A DNA stretch of 6,866 bases, taken from Candidatus Gracilibacteria bacterium CG2_30_37_12 (GTDB taxonomy: Bacteria > Patescibacteriota > Gracilibacteria > BD1-5 > UBA2023). The position numbers and the translations under genes are program-made. This document shows, in pieces, positions 1 through 6,866 of this stretch; the stretch's first letter is position 1, and each line of letters begins with the position of its first letter. The notes beneath the pieces are model-generated. The model searched no databases. It saw only the letters and a program-made list of their open reading frames with translations, and had not been told where the DNA came from. The stretch lies in assembly GCA_001873165.1 (NCBI GenBank), contig MNYO01000042.1:1-6866 (forward strand), given 5' to 3'.

Positions 1-1356
1 AAAGGTTTCACCCTCGTCGAACTCATAGTAGTCATAACTATCCTTGTCATACTCTCTACTATAGCATTCCTTAATCTCTGAGGTTTCCAATCTTCTGCCA
101 GAGATGCTAATAGAATAGAGAACCTTACTAATTTAAAGAAGTGATTAGATATATTTCAAATCAAATCAGGTAAGTATCCTATGCCAGAGAATCCTATAAA
201 CATAACAGCCTCAGGAACTCTCATAGGATACCAATGATTCGCCAAAGACCAAGTAGGCTCTATGGCCAAACTCTCACCAAATGGAACCATAGATCCTTTC
301 GATCCCACCATATACACCACCTATTCAACAAACGCATCTCAAACCAAGATGCAACTCATGAGTTTCTTGGAAGATGGAAATAATGTAACAGCTTTTATTC
401 CAGATTCTCTCTGAATCCTCACTGCCTTTGCAAGTATTGCTTCTGACTACTCCAAAAGATTCCCATTAACTCAATGAGATAGTTTAGGAATCTTGCTTTG
501 AAATAGTGGAGGAAGTTTAAATCAACCAGTACAGGAATTGTATTCTGCTTTGACTTTTACGGGAGTTGATGTGGTGAATACAAATAGTGGGTATTTGGCA
601 GTGTTTGGGAAGAATAGGAGTGTGAGTGGAAGTGGAATGTCTCTGATTACGGCTTTTACTACATTTCATCCCGATGGAAAGAATCTATCGAAATATGATA
701 GTAACCTGGTTGGATATTGGGATATGGAGACTTTGACGGGAACAAAGTTGCGAGACTGGAGTGGAAAAGGGAATGATGGAATTTGTTACAGTGGAGTTAC
801 AAGTGGGAATTGTTCAATAGTCTGACCTCAGATTATGGATGGAAACGGAAAAAATGGGAAAGTAATGAGTTTCTCAAATAGTCATATTGATACAGGTTAT
901 ATTCCAAAGGCAGGTGCGAAATCAATGTCCTATTGGATATATTATAATACCGTCAGTACTGGTGATTTACAGTTATTTGGTACCCAAGAAGTAGGTGCTT
1001 ATTTTTATGATGGTATATCTAACGGAGGACAATGATATTTTGCTGTATGAGGAGTAACCCAAGGATTTAGTTATAACTATATATTTAATGCTGGACAGTG
1101 GTATCATGTTGTTATGACCATGGAAGAAACAGGTGGGGGTGCAGGCATTATACATCATTATATAAATGGTATTCAGGTTGATATTACAAACTATCTGACA
1201 AGTAATAATTCAACGCTTAATTTCTATATTGATATATTAGGTAATGGAAGTATTTCTGGAACTTATACATTTAATGCCAAAATTGACGAAGTTCGAATCT
1301 ATAATCGCACTCTCTCTGCTTCAGAAGCTCAATCCCTCTATAATGTTACGAAATAA
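1..1356 (+). CDS. Type IV pseudopilin-like surface protein with C-terminal LamG domain (5' partial, code 25)
   Basis: Frame 1 is open from base 1 to TAA at 1354-1356 (451 residues) if TGA is read as Gly. TGA codons lie at 79, 142, 235, 412, 475, 499, 823, 1033 and 1048. The window opens at K-G-F-T-L-V-E, the prepilin peptidase (PilD) cleavage site (cut after Gly) with the +5 Glu, followed by the hydrophobic helix LIVVITILVILSTIAFL; only a few leader residues and the start are missing. 'LKKGLDIFQIKSGKYPMP' (about 45-63) is typical of the pseudopilin region after the helix. From about residue 236, 'LVGYWDMETLTGTKLRDWSG' opens a LamG/ConA-like jelly roll (LamG_3 type) that closes with 'IDEVRIYNRTLSASEAQSLY'. 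Family knowledge suggests an exported, membrane-anchored or pilus-incorporated adhesin, perhaps binding glycans; the ligand is unknown. Nucleotide composition changes sharply near 500-540. The hydrolase gene begins 19 nt downstream. The family call is firm; the function is inference. Confidence 0.9.
1339..1344 (+). promoter_or_regulatory. Possible -10 element (TATAAT) ahead of the hydrolase gene
   Basis: A perfect TATAAT lies inside the last codons of the pilin gene, and its first base is 37 nt upstream of the ATG at 1376. This is the same distance as the TATAAT upstream of gyrB. No good -35 hexamer is visible at 16-18 bp spacing, so this is weak; the hydrolase could instead be read through from the pilin gene. 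Confidence 0.3.
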
Positions 1357-1375
1357 TTTTTAATAACCTTCATTT

Positions 1376-4969
<3,594 letters not shown>

Positions 4970-4977
<8 letters not shown>

Positions 4978-5087
4978 GAAAAACTCGTTCTTTGTGTTTA
5001 AATTTCCGTGCCATCACTCTCCGTACAGTCGTACGGTTCGTGCTGGTACTCAATTTGCACACAAATTACTTCGCTTTTGAAAGAATC
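4970..5087. repeat. 118-nt nested imperfect palindrome downstream of gyrB (candidate structured RNA or mobile palindrome)
   Basis: Successive, properly nested arms can be read by eye: GATTCTTT (4970-4977) with AAAGAATC (5080-5087); AAAA (4979-4982) with TTTT (5075-5078); TTTGTGT (4991-4997) with ACACAAA (5059-5065); TAAATT (4999-5004) with AATTTG (5052-5057, one G-U); GTGCCA (5008-5013) with TGGTAC (5044-5049, one G-U); CAC (5015-5017) with GTG (5040-5042); and CCGTAC (5021-5026) with GTACGG (5031-5036) around the loop AGTC. That is about 40 base pairs. No T-run follows, so it is not a standard terminator. No bacterial SRP RNA apical motif or tRNA features are seen. Whether it acts as RNA, as a DNA element or as a dispersed repeat cannot be decided from one copy. 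Confidence 0.65.
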
Positions 5088-5104
5088 TGGGATTTAGATA
5101 GAAT
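5077..5104 (+). promoter_or_regulatory. Promoter ahead of the broken gene
   Basis: TTGAAA (5077-5082) and TAGAAT (5099-5104), each matching 5 of 6 consensus bases, are separated by 16 bp. The start of transcription would be near 5111, about 27 nt before the ATG at 5138, similar to gyrB. The -35 box lies within the right arm of the 4970-5087 palindrome, so the palindrome could influence this promoter. Confidence 0.5.
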
Positions 5105-5137
5105 AAGATTTGAAGATATATTTTCATATCATAAAAC

Positions 5138-5679
5138 ATGAATAGTATTGCTCATCAATCGGAATCACAAAAAATAGTTTTTCAACTCTTTGTAATCTTC
5201 TCTTAGAAGAAGATGGTATTGCGATAATTTCTCTTTTTGCTCTCACAAGTCATGATTACTGACAGTTCTCGGATATAATTCCATTGGTTCGTACTATTCC
5301 AAAAGAGAAGTTTCTTGCTGCTTATGGACAGTTTAAACAGGAGTGATATATATCCGAAGAATTTCAATTAAGACTTGGAGCTATTGTTGAAAAAATGCAA
5401 GACATAAGAGAGGAAGATATAGAAGAGAAATATAAGAAAACTTTTTATGAAAGTCTCGAGGAGGAACTTGGGAATTTCATCTTTTGGGAAAATGAGTAAC
5501 TCTTTGATAAAAGAATTGCGGCACAATTCTGAGGAGGGAAGGAAGTTCCGGAATTGAAGATAGAAAATGGAGAAATTAGTTTTCTTATCCAGACTCGTAA
5601 CACTCAGGAATCTACAAAGACTGCCGTTGCACGTATATTTGAAGCTATTGAGACTCCTTGAAAATTATCCTCAATGTAG
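5138..5679 (+). pseudogene. Disrupted unrecognised gene (frameshift plus in-frame TAA)
   Basis: The ATG at 5138 begins 'MNSIAHQSESQK', but the reading moves from frame 2 to frame 1 at the A6 run 5169-5174. One extra A would give 'QKNSFSTLCNLLLEEDGIAI' and continue without a break to a TAA at 5497-5499. The same frame then continues 'LFDKRIAAQF...' to TAG at 5677-5679. With one base restored the locus is exactly 181 codons including the internal TAA and final stop. TGA-Gly codons lie at 5260, 5344, 5530 and 5659. The product is soluble-looking, hydrophobic near residues 25-40 and strongly charged in the middle (for example 'REEDIEEKYKK'). No motif is recognised and I assign no function. A recent pseudogene is most likely; sequencing error at the homopolymer, transcriptional slippage, or a 120-residue protein followed by a second small gene are alternatives. 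The frame 1 part has no nearby start codon of its own. Confidence 0.6.
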
Positions 5680-5709
5680 AAATATGGTTAATCTGTAATA
5701 AAAATTCCT

Positions 5710-6063
5710 ATGCACCTCATCACCACTCCTATTCCTCTCTCATTTGTCACAGAGAATGCCAACTGCACGAATCCCGATGGGAAATCGCTTTGTAAAGCGG
5801 TTGTTGATGTTGATCGAAAGATTATGGTTATCGGTGGATCGATGCATGTGGATGAGGAGGAGATGCTCCTCGATGAAGAATCAGAACAGAATAATCTCTG
5901 GGGTGTGAATCTCTATCCAGACCAATTTGGCACGAGTGATTTTGTTGAGTTCGATTCTATGATTAATCTTCGTCCGAATCTCGGGAACCGATCCCGTTCA
6001 GTCGAAAACGTTGAAACTCAAAAACAGATTTTATCCATCGTTTCTTCCCTTGTTCATGCGTAA
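5710..6063 (+). CDS. DUF5674-like small conserved protein
   Basis: A 117-residue protein from ATG 5710 to TAA 6061-6063, with no internal TGA. From memory it matches DUF5674, a small family of unknown function common in candidate-phyla-radiation bacteria and some archaea. Supporting stretches are 'KAVVDVDRKIMVIGGSMHVD' (about 29-48), the acidic segment 'DEEEMLLDEESEQ', 'LWGVNLYPD' and the near-invariant-looking 'FVEFDSMINLRPNLGNRSR', then a C-terminal helix. There is no signal peptide or transmembrane helix, so it is probably cytoplasmic. No catalytic site is established; the clustered acidic residues and conserved Arg/Asn are only suggestive. The A/T-rich leader has no Shine-Dalgarno sequence. 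The stop overlaps the next gene's start by 8 nt, so the two are almost certainly translated from one transcript. Two hexamers upstream, TTGAAA (5658-5663) and TATGGT (5683-5688), are a poor promoter candidate with a 19-bp spacer. Confidence 0.85.
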   Translation: MHLITTPIPLSFVTENANCTNPDGKSLCKAVVDVDRKIMVIGGSMHVDEEEMLLDEESEQNNLWGVNLYPDQFGTSDFVEFDSMINLRPNLGNRSRSVENVETQKQILSIVSSLVHA

Positions 6064-6463
6064 TATTCCAGGAATTACTTTCCATAAAGACTACCTCGAC
6101 GAGTCGAGCTCTTGGTGGAATATGTCCGCGGTCGAACAGCTCGGGAATATCGGTTCGGAAGTGGGGCGGAGTATTGCAGCGAAGGCATCAGGAGACCAAG
6201 AGAAGTTTGAAGGAGCAACATGGCGGATGTATGAGCTCTTTGATCTCGCGATGGCAGATCCAAGATGGCGACGAAGGTGATCGCTTCGGGAGATATGTCG
6301 AGCTCGTGAAGTCGTTTCGGATCATCTCTTCGGAGAGAGTCAGTATGGCGAGACTGATATATCACTGGAACGATATTTCCTTGCTTATGGAATCATGGCA
6401 AATGAGGAACGGAGGAGAAAAAGAGCAGAAAAGAAACTTGCATCTTCTCTAAAATCTATATAA
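6056..6463 (+). CDS. Conserved-looking hypothetical protein, coupled to the DUF5674-like gene (code 25)
   Basis: The ATG at 6056 overlaps the end of the previous gene by 8 nt; the frame runs to TAA at 6461-6463 (135 residues) with one TGA read as Gly75 at 6278. Under the standard code it would stop at 'WRRR', losing 61 residues. The internal ATG was chosen over the in-frame ATG at 6011 because it gives normal overlap coupling and a compact N-terminus. It is largely helical in appearance: 'WWNMSAVEQLGNIGSEVGRSI' (20-40), 'MYELFDLAMADPRWR' (58-72), 'SLREICRAREVVSDHLFG' (76-93), 'SLERYFLAYGIMA' (103-115), then a very basic tail rich in Arg and Lys. This resembles small hypothetical proteins I recall from candidate-phyla genomes that end helices with '...DPRWR..RLKEI.RAREV', but I know no name or function. 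The basic tail could bind nucleic acid; that is inference. A terminator lies about 80 nt downstream. Confidence 0.82.
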
Positions 6464-6542
6464 TTCCTCAAGCTAATAACTTCTTCTATGTCCCACTCCA
6501 CAAACCCACTCCCAATAACAACGTAAATTATCCAAGTCACTT

Positions 6543-6566
6543 AGCCCCCCTAAAAGGGCTTTTTTA
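6543..6566 (+). terminator. Rho-independent terminator after the small two-gene operon
   Basis: AGCCC (6543-6547) pairs with GGGCT (6556-6560), or in the alternative register CCCT (6548-6551) pairs with AGGG (6555-6558) around AAA. A run of T residues follows (6560-6565). It lies about 80 nt beyond the TAA at 6461-6463, in the expected position to end the DUF5674/hypothetical transcript. Confidence 0.7.
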
Positions 6567-6579
6567 TTACAGAATTGTC

Positions 6580-6600
6580 ATCCTGAACTTATTTCAGGAT
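6580..6600. repeat. REP-like short palindrome
   Basis: ATCCTGAA (6580-6587) pairs perfectly with TTCAGGAT (6593-6600) around the loop CTTAT. The wording 'GTCATCCTGAACTT...TTCAGGATC' resembles a short palindrome I recall scattered through intergenic regions of several unrelated bacteria. No T-run follows. Only one copy is present here, so dispersed-repeat status is inference. Confidence 0.5.
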
Positions 6601-6722
6601 CTTCCTCTTTTCTTGAATAATCAGGTTAAATAGAAAATTATGTGTGGTTAAAAATACAAGTTGTTCTCTTATCTAAGGCACCCAAGTATCAACTTTTATA
6701 TTTCTCGCTAAATTTGGCTTGT

Positions 6723-6778
6723 TTTTGACTAATTTACCCCCTTATCTGCCCTCTGGAAGCGGGGTGAAGTAGTCAAAA
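6723..6778. repeat. 56-nt nested hairpin / inverted repeat
   Basis: TTTTGACTA (6723-6731) pairs perfectly with TAGTCAAAA (6770-6778). After a single A/G mismatch, TTTACCCC (6733-6740) pairs with GGGGTGAA (6761-6768) with one T-G wobble, and CTT (6741-6743) can pair with AAG (6757-6759). No T-run follows on the + strand. It may be a regulatory or structured leader for a gene beyond the window, a protein-binding palindrome, or a small mobile palindrome. Confidence 0.6.
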
Positions 6779-6866
6779 CAGCCACACACTTTTTGCCATT
6801 ATGCCAAAATATACAAGCACTTAAAAAATATACGTTTAATATCGCCATAGATGATTTCTGATCTGG

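Larger units (their letters stand above)
6464..6866. other. Gene-poor right end (403 bases)
   Basis: Apart from the terminator, the REP-like palindrome and the nested hairpin listed separately, nothing convincing is seen. Stops (TAA/TAG, ignoring TGA) interrupt all frames on both strands. ATG codons at 6488 and 6801 open only 12- and 7-residue frames. An ATG at 6851 begins 'MISDL' and runs off the edge; it could be the start of the next gene but cannot be supported with 16 bases. Confidence 0.6.

Noticed and set aside
1283..1305. TTGACG...TATAAT promoter inside the pilin 3' end
   Set aside because: The spacer is only 11 bp, too short for a sigma-70-type promoter.
6488..6526. 12-residue frame MSHSTNPLPITT just before the terminator
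   Set aside because: Too short, no ribosome binding site, and no sign of an attenuator beyond its closeness to the terminator.
6851..6866. ATG at 6851 as the start of the next gene
   Set aside because: Only five codons are visible and there is no ribosome binding site or clear promoter; it cannot be supported.

Overview
The window comes from a bacterium that reads UGA as glycine (genetic code 25), which points to the candidate phyla Gracilibacteria (BD1-5) or Absconditabacteria (SR1). Seventeen in-frame TGA codons fall inside otherwise continuous coding frames, several where the protein families expect glycine, while the clear gene ends use TAA or TAG. A standard-code gene finder would split four of the six genes here. 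I cannot tell the two phyla apart from this window.

Layout, all on the + strand. (1) 1-1356: a 5'-truncated pseudopilin-like surface protein with a type IV prepilin N-terminus and a C-terminal LamG (concanavalin A-like) domain, holding nine UGA-Gly codons. (2) 1376-2875: a 499-residue metallo-beta-lactamase-fold hydrolase with three UGA codons, followed by a strong intrinsic terminator at 2902-2941. (3) 3054-4964: gyrB, the DNA gyrase B subunit, complete, with its own promoter and no UGA-Gly among about 57 glycines. (4) 4965-5137: a spacer almost filled by a 118-nt nested imperfect palindrome, whose right arm runs into a good promoter. (5) 5138-5679: a broken unrecognised gene with four UGA-Gly codons, one apparent +1-base lesion at an A6 run and one in-frame TAA. 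(6) 5710-6063 and 6056-6463: two overlapping small genes, a DUF5674-like protein and a conserved-looking hypothetical protein with one UGA, ending at a terminator near 6543-6566. (7) 6464-6866: about 400 bases without a convincing gene, holding that terminator, a REP-like palindrome and a second nested hairpin.

The genes do not form one pathway. The pilin and hydrolase may be co-transcribed (19-nt gap), gyrB is a separate housekeeping unit, and the DUF5674/hypothetical pair is a small two-gene operon. No start codon here has a recognisable Shine-Dalgarno sequence; several have a TATAAT-like -10 element about 37-39 nt upstream of ATG instead, suggesting short A/T-rich leaders. The most notable points are the recoding and its uneven use, the sharp compositional switch inside the pilin gene, the two nested palindromes and the decaying gene.
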